From Klebsiella quasivariicola (GTDB lineage Bacteria > Pseudomonadota > Gammaproteobacteria > Enterobacterales > Enterobacteriaceae): a stretch of DNA of 64,000 nucleotides. Each line of letters opens with the position of its first letter. The stretch's first letter is position 1. The notes beneath the pieces are model-generated. The model was given only the letters and a program-made list of their open reading frames with translations, was not told the DNA's origin and did not search any database. The stretch lies in the NCBI RefSeq assembly GCF_002269255.1, contig NZ_CP022823.1:3472001-3536000 (forward strand), written 5' to 3'. Of this stretch, positions 23,718-30,779 are shown in pieces. Both the position numbers and the translations under genes were made by a program.

Positions 23718-25436
23718 TTATTGCTGTGCTTCTTGATAAATTCGATCAACAATGGTGCTAATAATATCCTCCGGTCCGGTTAACCCTCCTTTTCCGACAC
23801 AAATTAAGCCGGCATAATCGCCACCAATAATTCGCACCATATCGGTTTGTGGGATGACATAATCAATCATTTCTATTCCGGTGGCACCCAGCTCTTTTAG
23901 TACATTAACCATAGTGTCGCCGCCGGTCATATACAGTCCTTTAATTTCACCGGAGGCGCAGTTAAGCACCTCGCGCACAATACTGCCCAGCCCCTGGTTA
24001 ATATTTTGCGCAGCCTCACCGTGGGCCAGAGCAAATCTCTGTTCCTCCTCCTGAAGGTTCAGCAACCGCCCGGTCAACGCGGACTCAAAAACAAAGAGCG
24101 CGTTGTGCTGCGCCGGAACGCACTGCCGGGCATGCTGTACCACGCGATTGACTTCAATTTCAGCGGCGTTTTTCCGGTCAACCAACAGCTCGGCATCCAC
24201 CGGGATATGGCAGACCCGGGCATCCCTGGCGATTAAATACTGGAGCTGCTTTTTGGTTACGGGCGTAGCGCTGCCAGCGACGATCAGAATCGAGCCGCGC
24301 TGGCTGTCCGCTGTCAGGCTCGCGGGCGCACTGCTCCGCGCTTCGCGCATCAGACCGCGACGAACCGCCAGCCGTTCGGTAAAGGGCCCCGGATCGACGG
24401 CCAGTACGTTCCAGTTCAGGGCCACGACCGCCCCGGCGATGGCATCAACATCGTCGACGGTAATCGCATCGACCACTATCACCCGCACGCCGCGCTGCTG
24501 CTGTTCCTGTAAATCCTGCTGGATTTGCCCTTCGCCTTTCATCACCGACGTCAGCGCGATATGCCCGACCTGATGATGGGTCTGCGCCGCCAACAGTCCC
24601 GGCACCCACGACTCGGTGACAGGGGTACGTACATCACGAGCCACATCGGTCCGCGACAGGGCTACCGAATCAATCACCGAATAACCGCCGACGAGAATAC
24701 GCCGTGACTGCGGCATCGCCGGCACCACAACCGCCACCGTCTCCTGCGGCAGTTGTTCCAGCATGGCATCGATTTCAAATCCGATGCCGCCGCGCAGCGT
24801 GGTATCAATCCGCTTGGTGAAGTAGTGCGCGCCGCGAGCCTGCAGCTGTTTCACCGCAGCGCTCACTTTGTGCTGGGCCTCCGCTTTCGGCAATGGGCGG
24901 CTGTCGCTGCTGACCACCATCGCCGGATACTCTACCTCATTGCGGGCGAAGGATTCGGTATCGAAAAACGCGGCGGTTTTTAAACCGCTGCGCGCCAGCA
25001 GCACCCCGACGGTGGTCGCCCCGGTCAGATCGTCAGCCACGATCCCAAGCTTTCCACCCTCCCCTTGCGGCCAGACCATTTCAATACAGGCAGGCGTTAC
25101 CCCGGAGACGTAGATCCCTTCGTGTATAAATTCCGCCAGCGGGCCGCTTTTACCGGTGGGGTGCAGGTTAATGGTGGGAATTCTCCGCTTCGGATAGAGT
25201 CCGCAGCGCAACGTGCCGCCGCAGTCGATGACCATTAAACCAATCTCTTCCGCCGGCGGTTCGCCATTTTTGAATACATCAATGGAGGGCCAGCCGGTCA
25301 GTTCGCTCAGGCGGTCAACGACCGGAGGGCGGATGCCCCCGGTGATGTACGCAATCTTTTTCCCCTGACCCAGCGTGATAGTCAGTGGCCCGCCCCAGCC
25401 CTTACAGCCCTTGCTAATCAACAGATGTTTTTCCAT
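23718..25436 (-). CDS. Fusion: glucitol-type PTS EIIB domain + DUF1537 four-carbon acid sugar kinase
   Basis: A 572-residue protein of two parts in one uninterrupted frame. Residues ~1-122 match the N-terminal EIIB domain of SrlE (GutE): KGCKGWGGPL, YITGGIRPPVVD, LTGWPSIDVFKNGEP, then MVIDCGGTLRCG and YPKRRIPTINLHPTGKSGPL. The candidate phospho-cysteine is C72 in DCGG. Residues ~129-572 are a full DUF1537 kinase (Pfam SBD_N plus NBD_C): ADDLTGATTVG at 134, THYFTKRIDTT-like substrate loop, MTGGDT, and the nucleotide-binding GGDYAGLICVGKGG near the end. Related DtnK/OtnK enzymes phosphorylate D-threonate, D-erythronate or 2-oxo-tetronate. Stand-alone family members are ~410-430 residues, so the EIIB part is an addition. 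The start has AGGA eight bases upstream and the next gene upstream is pdxA-like. Confidence 0.88.
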   Translation of the reverse strand: MEKHLLISKGCKGWGGPLTITLGQGKKIAYITGGIRPPVVDRLSELTGWPSIDVFKNGEPPAEEIGLMVIDCGGTLRCGLYPKRRIPTINLHPTGKSGPLAEFIHEGIYVSGVTPACIEMVWPQGEGGKLGIVADDLTGATTVGVLLARSGLKTAAFFDTESFARNEVEYPAMVVSSDSRPLPKAEAQHKVSAAVKQLQARGAHYFTKRIDTTLRGGIGFEIDAMLEQLPQETVAVVVPAMPQSRRILVGGYSVIDSVALSRTDVARDVRTPVTESWVPGLLAAQTHHQVGHIALTSVMKGEGQIQQDLQEQQQRGVRVIVVDAITVDDVDAIAGAVVALNWNVLAVDPGPFTERLAVRRGLMREARSSAPASLTADSQRGSILIVAGSATPVTKKQLQYLIARDARVCHIPVDAELLVDRKNAAEIEVNRVVQHARQCVPAQHNALFVFESALTGRLLNLQEEEQRFALAHGEAAQNINQGLGSIVREVLNCASGEIKGLYMTGGDTMVNVLKELGATGIEMIDYVIPQTDMVRIIGGDYAGLICVGKGGLTGPEDIISTIVDRIYQEAQQ

Positions 25437-25471
25437 TTCTCTGTCCTCGTGATTCGCATGAACCTCAGCGA

Positions 25472-26482
25472 TTATTGATGCTTCATTTTCCAGTAACGGG
25501 CCGCCACCAGCGTCGACTCCAGCATACTGACGGTACCTGCCTTACCGGTACCGGCAATATCAAACGCCGTTCCATGGTCAACGGAGCTGCGCATAAACGG
25601 CAGACCGAAGGTAATGGTGATCGACCGTTCAAAGTCGAGGGTTTTGCAGGCGATATGCCCCTGATCGTGATACAGCGAGAGAATGGCGTCGTAGCGCCCC
25701 TGTTTGCCGAGATGGAACACGGAATCGGCCGGAACCGGCCCGATAGCGTTGATCCCCATCTCCTGAGCGGCTTTCACTGCCGGGATCAGATTGTCAGCCT
25801 CTTCGTGACCAAACAGACCGTTGTCGGAACCATGCGGGTTCAGCGCGGCCACGGCAATGCGCGGATTGTTGATGTTCAGGGCGGTAAATTCATGGTGGAT
25901 CTGCTGAACGCAGGCCAGCACCCGCGCTTTGTTGGCATAGTCACAGGCTGCTTTTAGCGCCATATGACGACTCACGAAGAAGACGCGCAGGTTGTGGACG
26001 TGGAACATGGTCAGACCGTAATCAGATTGGGTTTCCACCTGATAGATTTCGGTATGGCCCGGGAGCTTACATCCTGCCAGCTTGATGGCTTCCTTATGAA
26101 TTGGTGCAGTCGAGACCACGTCGATCAGTCCCGCTTTGCCCAGCTCGATCGACTTCATCACATAGTCCAGCGACATTTGCCCCGCCAGCTTCTGCACCTT
26201 GCCCCATTCGATGCTGTCGCAATCGTAGTCGCCGGTTTCCAGAACATCCAGCGTCCCCCAGCTGAAACGGGCCTCCTGCGGATGGGCAATTTTATGGATA
26301 GCAAAATCGCAGCCCATGATTTTCATTGCCCGGGAGATAATCGGTACCGAGCCGATCAGGAACGGTTTGCACTCGTCATACACGCTTTTGTCCATCATGG
26401 TGGCCACGGTGATCTCGGGGCCGATCCCTGCCGGATCGCCGATGGTAATCGCCACAACGGGTTTTTTCTCTGCTGACATCAT
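25472..26482 (-). CDS. pdxA2: PdxA2-like 4-phospho-threonate/erythronate dehydrogenase
   Basis: A 336-residue PdxA-family oxidative decarboxylase. Start MMSAEKKPVVAITIGDPAGIGPE is typical of the family. The three metal-binding histidines are in KLPGHTEIYQ, ALNPHGSDNG and YHDQGHIACK. PdxA2 proteins act beside DUF1537 kinases and convert D-threonate 4-phosphate (or the erythronate epimer) with NAD+ to dihydroxyacetone phosphate, CO2 and NADH. It is the first gene of the minus-strand operon, 35 bases before the kinase fusion. The second ATG (26479) is an equal candidate; GAGAGG lies just upstream. True PdxA (vitamin B6) is excluded by context, not by sequence alone. Confidence 0.85.
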   Translation of the reverse strand: MMSAEKKPVVAITIGDPAGIGPEITVATMMDKSVYDECKPFLIGSVPIISRAMKIMGCDFAIHKIAHPQEARFSWGTLDVLETGDYDCDSIEWGKVQKLAGQMSLDYVMKSIELGKAGLIDVVSTAPIHKEAIKLAGCKLPGHTEIYQVETQSDYGLTMFHVHNLRVFFVSRHMALKAACDYANKARVLACVQQIHHEFTALNINNPRIAVAALNPHGSDNGLFGHEEADNLIPAVKAAQEMGINAIGPVPADSVFHLGKQGRYDAILSLYHDQGHIACKTLDFERSITITFGLPFMRSSVDHGTAFDIAGTGKAGTVSMLESTLVAARYWKMKHQ

Positions 26483-26506
26483 GCGCCTCTCATTGTCTCA
26501 GTTGAT

Positions 26507-26520
26507 TGATCATATGTTCA
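26507..26520. promoter_or_regulatory. Operator candidate 1 for the C4-sugar regulator
   Basis: TGATCATATGTTCA is a near-perfect palindrome (one mismatched pair) 24 bases upstream of the pdxA2 ATG. The core CATATGTTCA occurs again at 26628-26637. A third CATATG is at 26530-26535. The paired layout in a divergent promoter region suggests binding by the SorC-type regulator encoded at 27553. Confidence 0.5.
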
Positions 26521-26568
26521 TTGCTAAATCATATGCACAAAACATTACCTGATTAATAACGCTTCATT

Positions 26569-26584
26569 GGTGATGGAGATCACA
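26569..26584. promoter_or_regulatory. Candidate CRP site in the divergent C4-sugar promoter region
   Basis: GGTGATGGAGATCACA matches TGTGA-N6-TCACA except for the first base. It lies midway between the divergent pdxA2 and TIM-like genes and between the two palindromic operator candidates, as expected for catabolite activation of a sugar regulon. Confidence 0.55.
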
Positions 26585-26623
26585 TAAAAAAATTCATAGA
26601 TTTTTTTTATCGAAAAATGTGAT

Positions 26624-26637
26624 CTAACATATGTTCA
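26624..26637. promoter_or_regulatory. Operator candidate 2 for the C4-sugar regulator
   Basis: CTAACATATGTTCA contains a perfect 10-base palindrome AACATATGTT and shares CATATGTTCA with candidate 1. The centres of the two sites are 117 bases apart, close to eleven helical turns, which would suit looping by a tetrameric SorC-family protein. Confidence 0.5.
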
Positions 26638-26722
26638 CTACGTGATAAAAAGTTCAACCTCAATACAGGGTATGGCACCCACATTTGGCAAGCGTTTGAT
26701 TTTATTAACAGGAGAAGCAACG

Positions 26723-27517
26723 ATGACCCCGATATGGTTAGGAACCAGCTGGAAAATGAATAAGCCGCTGTCGCAGGCCATGGCCTGGTGCGAAACGCTG
26801 GCAGCGCGGATGCCTGAGGGCTGTCACCCCGCTATTCAGCCCTTCGTCATTCCCCCCTTCACCGCGATCCAACCCGTCAGCCATTTTCTGCAAACGCATC
26901 AGTTACCGCTTCTGACCGGCGCGCAGAATATGCATGAAGCGGATCAGGGCGCCTGGACCGGGGAAATCTCGGCGGCCATGTTGGCAGAAACCGGCGCCAC
27001 GCTTGTTGAGCTGGGACATTCAGAACGACGCGCCGCCTTTAATGAAAGCGATGCCGCGATTAATCGAAAAGTGCATAGCGCCTTAGGTCATGGCCTGCGC
27101 CCGCTGATCTGTATTGGCGATAGCGCCGAGGAGAAACGCTGGCAGGTGTCGCGTGAAAGCGTGGTGCGGCAGATGAAGATCGCCCTGTATGGCCTGAGCC
27201 ACCAGCAGGCGCTGCGGACCCTGATTGCGTATGAACCGGTGTGGGCCATTGGCGAACATGGTACGCCCGCCTCACCGCAGGAGGCGGGTGTCATTCATCA
27301 GGCGCTACGTCAGGCGCTTTGCGAGCTGTTTGGTCACGACACGGGAACCCGTATCCCGCTGCTCTATGGCGGCAGCGTTACGCTGCAAAATGCGGTGGAA
27401 CTGCTGCGCCAGCAGGAGATCAATGGGTTGTTTATCGGCCGCGCGGCCTGGGACGCGCAAGGATATTGCGACATTGTTCAACGCGTTACACAGGAATTTA
27501 TTTCACAGGCGCAGTAA
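26723..27517 (+). CDS. EryH-like triose-phosphate-isomerase-family sugar phosphate isomerase
   Basis: A 264-residue TIM-barrel protein. Catalytic residues K11 (GTSWKMNK), H99 (ELGHSERR) and E171 (AYEPVWAIG) and the phosphate loop LLYGGSV are all present. The N-terminal motif is GTSWKMNK in place of the GNWKMN/GNWKLN of housekeeping TpiA. As I recall, this form is typical of the EryH/TpiA2 group, which interconverts erythrulose 1-phosphate and erythrulose 4-phosphate. The start at 26723 has AGGAG eight bases upstream; a longer in-frame GTG start (26642) lacks one. It is divergent from the pdxA2 operon and 35 bases upstream of the regulator gene. Plain triose-phosphate isomerase activity on dihydroxyacetone phosphate is the alternative. 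Confidence 0.82.
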   Translation: MTPIWLGTSWKMNKPLSQAMAWCETLAARMPEGCHPAIQPFVIPPFTAIQPVSHFLQTHQLPLLTGAQNMHEADQGAWTGEISAAMLAETGATLVELGHSERRAAFNESDAAINRKVHSALGHGLRPLICIGDSAEEKRWQVSRESVVRQMKIALYGLSHQQALRTLIAYEPVWAIGEHGTPASPQEAGVIHQALRQALCELFGHDTGTRIPLLYGGSVTLQNAVELLRQQEINGLFIGRAAWDAQGYCDIVQRVTQEFISQAQ

Positions 27518-27552
27518 TATAAAAGGGACATCAGAGATGGAAATGCCAGGCC

Positions 27553-28515
27553 ATGATTGAACAAGACTCAGATTACGCCCTGCTCACTGAAATTGCGGTG
27601 GCTTATTACGACCAGGAACAAACGCAGGAAGAGATTGCCAGGCGATTTGGCATTTCACGTATCAAAGTCGGGCGCCTGCTGAAAAAAGCGCGTCAGGAAG
27701 GGATTGTTGAGATCAGCGTCAAATACCATCCGGTCTTCAGCTCCCAGATTGAGCAGCAGTTTATTTCGCACTTTGGCATTAAGCGCGCGCTGATTGCCCT
27801 GGATCACCATGATGAAGATGAGCAGCGCCAGCAGGTGGCGGCCCTGGTCAGTAACTATCTGGCTGGCGTGTTAAAAAACGATATGACCGTCACCGTTGGT
27901 CAGGGGCGCAATGTGGCCGCGGTGGCGAATCACGTCGGCGTATTTCCGGAGCGCCACTGCCGCTTTATCTGCGGCATCGGCGGAACCAAGCGCGACAATC
28001 AGCTGATTGACGCCGACCACATCAGCCGGAACCTGGCGCGCAAATTTAACGGCTTCAGCGAAACGCTTTACGCCCCGGCCTATGTGGAAACCCCGGAGCT
28101 GCGCGCCGCCTTTATGCAAAACCGCCTGATTAAGGCCACGCTCGAACAGGCCAGCAAAGCTGACGTGGCGATCATTGGCCTCGGCGATATGAATGAAAAC
28201 AGCTTTATGGTCCAGCTCGGCTGGTTTACGCCGCAGGAAATTGCCACCGCGCGTCAGGAGCAGGGGGTGGTGGGCGATCTGGCGGGATACAGCTTTTTCA
28301 ATATTCAGGGCAAACCCGTCGATACGGTGATGAATGACCGGGTCATTGGCTTAAGTCTCGAACAGCTGCGGGCCATTCCCTGCGTGATCGCTATCGCCTC
28401 GGAAAGCACGAAAGCGACGGCGATCCTGGGAGCATTACGCACCGGGGTTATCGATGTGCTGGCTACCAGCGCCTCGAACGCCCGTTCGGTCATTAATATG
28501 CAAAAGGCGCTATAG
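27553..28515 (+). CDS. SorC-family sugar-binding transcriptional regulator
   Basis: A 320-residue protein. The N-terminal helix-turn-helix at residues ~20-47 reads TQEEIARRFGISRIKVGRLL. The rest is the SorC/DeoR sugar-phosphate-binding domain, with VTVGQGRNVAAVANHV, ADVAIIGLGDMNENSF and the closing ATAILGALRTGVIDVLATSA. SorC members are usually tetrameric repressors released by a phosphorylated sugar; EryD of the erythritol pathway belongs here. It probably controls both divergent transcripts through the palindromes at 26507 and 26624. A 7-codon open frame starting at 27537 overlaps its ATG and could couple translation. Confidence 0.87.
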   Translation: MIEQDSDYALLTEIAVAYYDQEQTQEEIARRFGISRIKVGRLLKKARQEGIVEISVKYHPVFSSQIEQQFISHFGIKRALIALDHHDEDEQRQQVAALVSNYLAGVLKNDMTVTVGQGRNVAAVANHVGVFPERHCRFICGIGGTKRDNQLIDADHISRNLARKFNGFSETLYAPAYVETPELRAAFMQNRLIKATLEQASKADVAIIGLGDMNENSFMVQLGWFTPQEIATARQEQGVVGDLAGYSFFNIQGKPVDTVMNDRVIGLSLEQLRAIPCVIAIASESTKATAILGALRTGVIDVLATSASNARSVINMQKAL

Positions 28516-28539
28516 ATAAGCCACGGCGCAGGCGGCGGC

Positions 28540-28884
28540 TCAGCGTCGACCGCCGTCGCGCTGGCCTTTGCCCTTCCCTTTTTCGGCTCGCCGCTGCATA
28601 AAATCTTCAATGATGCCGACGATCCCGTTGAGAGGTTTCCACAGTACCACCAGCAGCAGCATGGGGCCGTATATCCGCACACCCCCTGTCGCGACCTGAC
28701 CGATGCACAGCAGGGCTAAGATATCCAGCAGCAGGCACAATGCGCTGCCAGTGCCGACGAACAGACACAGCAGGAAGAGGATCGGCCGGCTATCGGCGTG
28801 TAACGGTAAAGCGCGCTGGCTCCAGACGCCGACGATAATGGCCGCGATCAACATGATCGCTTCGATAACCAGCGGATTATGCAT
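28540..28884 (-). CDS. Small inner-membrane protein of unknown function
   Basis: A 114-residue protein not recognised by family. It has three likely transmembrane segments, about residues 6-22 (IEAIMLIAAIIVGVWS), 31-58 and 62-82, and a basic C-terminal tail rich in Lys, Gly and Arg (QRRAEKGKGKG). The start at 28884 has AGGAG seven bases upstream; an in-frame ATG nine codons earlier has no better signal. It lies between the SorC regulator (convergent) and cobB on the same strand as cobB. E. coli has the small membrane-protein genes ymfA and ycfZ in this position, so it may be their positional equivalent. Confidence 0.6.
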   Translation of the reverse strand: MHNPLVIEAIMLIAAIIVGVWSQRALPLHADSRPILFLLCLFVGTGSALCLLLDILALLCIGQVATGGVRIYGPMLLLVVLWKPLNGIVGIIEDFMQRRAEKGKGKGQRDGGRR

Positions 28885-28974
28885 GGTCTGACTCCTGTCA
28901 TGACGTATCATCCTTGTCAGCAGCGCGGCCGGCGGCGCTGGGCTACGCCCTGGCTACCGGCAGGCTGCTGCCGT

Positions 28975-29805
28975 TTACTGCGCATTTTCCTGCAACAGCT
29001 TATCGATAAAGGCGGGCACCACTTCGCTTGCCAGCCCGTAGTGCTTTTCGGCAAACTCGCTGCCCACCTGGCTGGGTTCCAGGTTCAGCTCAACGGTATG
29101 GGCGCCGTGCAGCCGCGCCTCGTGCACAAAGCCGGCCGCCGGATAGACATGGCCGGAGGTGCCGATGGCGATAAAAATATCCGCGTCGGCCAGCGCGCTG
29201 TAGATCTCATCCATCCCCAGCGGCATCTCGCCAAACCAGACCACGTGCGGACGCAGCGCCGCCGGGAACTGGCAGCAGTGGCATTTGTCCTCAGCGGTGA
29301 CGTCGCCGGTCCACTCCAGCACCTGGCCGCTCCACGAACAGCGCACCTTCAGCAGTTCGCCGTGCATATGGATCACCCGGCGGTTGCCGGCGCGCTCGTG
29401 CAGATTATCAATATTCTGGGTGACCAGCAGAAAATGGTCGCCCAGCAGATCCTCCAGACGCGCCAGCGCCAGATGCGCCGCGTTCGGCGCGATCTCCGGG
29501 CTCTGCAGCTGGCGACGACGGGCGTTGTAGAACGCCTGCACCAGCGCCGGATCGCGGGCGAAGCCTTCCGGCGTCGCCACATCTTCTACCCGATGCTCTT
29601 CCCACAGGCCATCGGCCGCGCGGAAGGTTTTGATCCCCGACTCTGCCGAGATGCCCGCGCCGGTTAACACCACCACTCTCGGTTTTGCCATCGCTTCAGG
29701 TTTCATCCTGTCCTCCCTAAAGAAAATCCGCTGACGCAGACGGTCACGCAACCGACGTTTATTGCGACGAAAACGGCTCAATCGATGTAAACGGCGCGAC
29801 TGCAT
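28975..29805 (-). CDS. cobB: CobB, NAD-dependent protein deacylase (sirtuin)
   Basis: A 276-residue class III sirtuin that removes acetyl and succinyl groups from lysines, for example on acetyl-CoA synthetase, and makes O-acetyl-ADP-ribose. Motifs seen are TGAGISAESGI, TQNIDNLHE, the catalytic His in VIHMHGEL, and Zn cysteines in KVRCS and DKCHCCQF. The frame begins with the basic N-terminus MQSRRLHRLSRFRRNKRRL, matching the long CobB isoform of enterics. An internal ATG (MAKPRVVVLTGAG) would give the short form. It starts 14 bases after the nagK stop, so it is the distal gene of lolCDE-nagK-cobB. Confidence 0.95.
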   Translation of the reverse strand: MQSRRLHRLSRFRRNKRRLRDRLRQRIFFREDRMKPEAMAKPRVVVLTGAGISAESGIKTFRAADGLWEEHRVEDVATPEGFARDPALVQAFYNARRRQLQSPEIAPNAAHLALARLEDLLGDHFLLVTQNIDNLHERAGNRRVIHMHGELLKVRCSWSGQVLEWTGDVTAEDKCHCCQFPAALRPHVVWFGEMPLGMDEIYSALADADIFIAIGTSGHVYPAAGFVHEARLHGAHTVELNLEPSQVGSEFAEKHYGLASEVVPAFIDKLLQENAQ

Positions 29806-29819
29806 AGCTACCTCTGTGG

Positions 29820-30731
29820 TTAATGGGTCAGATGAAGGAAAGCCGCACCGCGCATTCCCCCGGCATCGCCGTGGCGCGCGCGCTCAATGCGCGGTACCCT
29901 GGCGACCGGCAGAAGATGGCGCGGCAATCGCTGTGCCAGCCCTTCGCTAATGGCCGTAAAGTTAGATAATCCACCGCCGAGCACCAGCAAATCCGGGTCG
30001 ACAATGGTCAGTATATTCCCCAGACACACCGCCAGCAGATCGAGATAGCGCTCAACGTGCGCCTGGGCGCGCGGATCGTGCTGCTGCCACTGCGCCACAA
30101 TCTCCGGTGAGGAGAGCGATTGCTGATAAAAATGTTCGTACAGCCAGGCGAAACCGCGACCGGAGAGATAATTTTCAATGCAGCCCAGCTGGCCACAGCC
30201 GCAGCGCAGCAGCGGAAAATCGCGCCCGACCACCTCCAGGGCATCGACCGGCAGACGAATATGACCAAACTCGCCGGTGATATAGCTATGTCCGGTAATC
30301 GATTTACCGTCCAACACCAGGCCGCCGCCCACGCCGGTGCCGAGGATCAGCCCCATCACCAGCGGGTATTGCGTAAACTCATCGTCCCACGCTTCTGACA
30401 GCGCGAAACAGTTGGCGTCATTATCGAGGCGCACATCGCGCCCCAGCCGCGCGCTGAGGTCGGCGCGCAGCGGCCGGCCGCTGGCGGCTGGCACGTTAGC
30501 GGCATACAGCGTGCCGTCTGCGGTTTCCGGCATCCCCGGAATACCGATCCCGACCGACCCCTGCTGGTCGAAGCGCTCATCGGCCTCGCGCACCAGCGCC
30601 TCTACCGCCTGGAGAAAATCCTCATAACTGCTTTTCGGCGTGGCGACGCGTTTTTCCCACTGCAGCCGCCGCTCCTGATTAAATACGCCCAGCGCTATCT
30701 TGCTGCCGCCAATGTCAAATCCATAATACAT
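29820..30731 (-). CDS. nagK: NagK, N-acetyl-D-glucosamine kinase
   Basis: A 303-residue ROK-family kinase, the same length as E. coli NagK. The ATP motif DIGGSKIALGVF is at the N-terminus. The catalytic Asp is in RLDNDANCFALSE. The zinc site of ROK kinases is seen as CGCGQLGCIENYLSG. It phosphorylates GlcNAc recovered from cell-wall recycling to GlcNAc 6-phosphate in the cytosol. It lies 48 bases after lolE on the same strand. NagZ, which releases GlcNAc in the same recycling route, is encoded at 45415. Confidence 0.95.
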   Translation of the reverse strand: MYYGFDIGGSKIALGVFNQERRLQWEKRVATPKSSYEDFLQAVEALVREADERFDQQGSVGIGIPGMPETADGTLYAANVPAASGRPLRADLSARLGRDVRLDNDANCFALSEAWDDEFTQYPLVMGLILGTGVGGGLVLDGKSITGHSYITGEFGHIRLPVDALEVVGRDFPLLRCGCGQLGCIENYLSGRGFAWLYEHFYQQSLSSPEIVAQWQQHDPRAQAHVERYLDLLAVCLGNILTIVDPDLLVLGGGLSNFTAISEGLAQRLPRHLLPVARVPRIERARHGDAGGMRGAAFLHLTH

Positions 30732-30779
30732 TTCAGCAATTCCTCTTGTGTCGTCAGCAAAGCCGACGATGACGATAAA

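Noticed and set aside
25472..26482. Biosynthetic PdxA (vitamin B6) as the identity
   Set aside because: The genomic context (DUF1537 kinase, sugar permease, sugar regulator) fits the catabolic PdxA2 group, and the usual pdxA neighbours (surA, rsmA) are absent.
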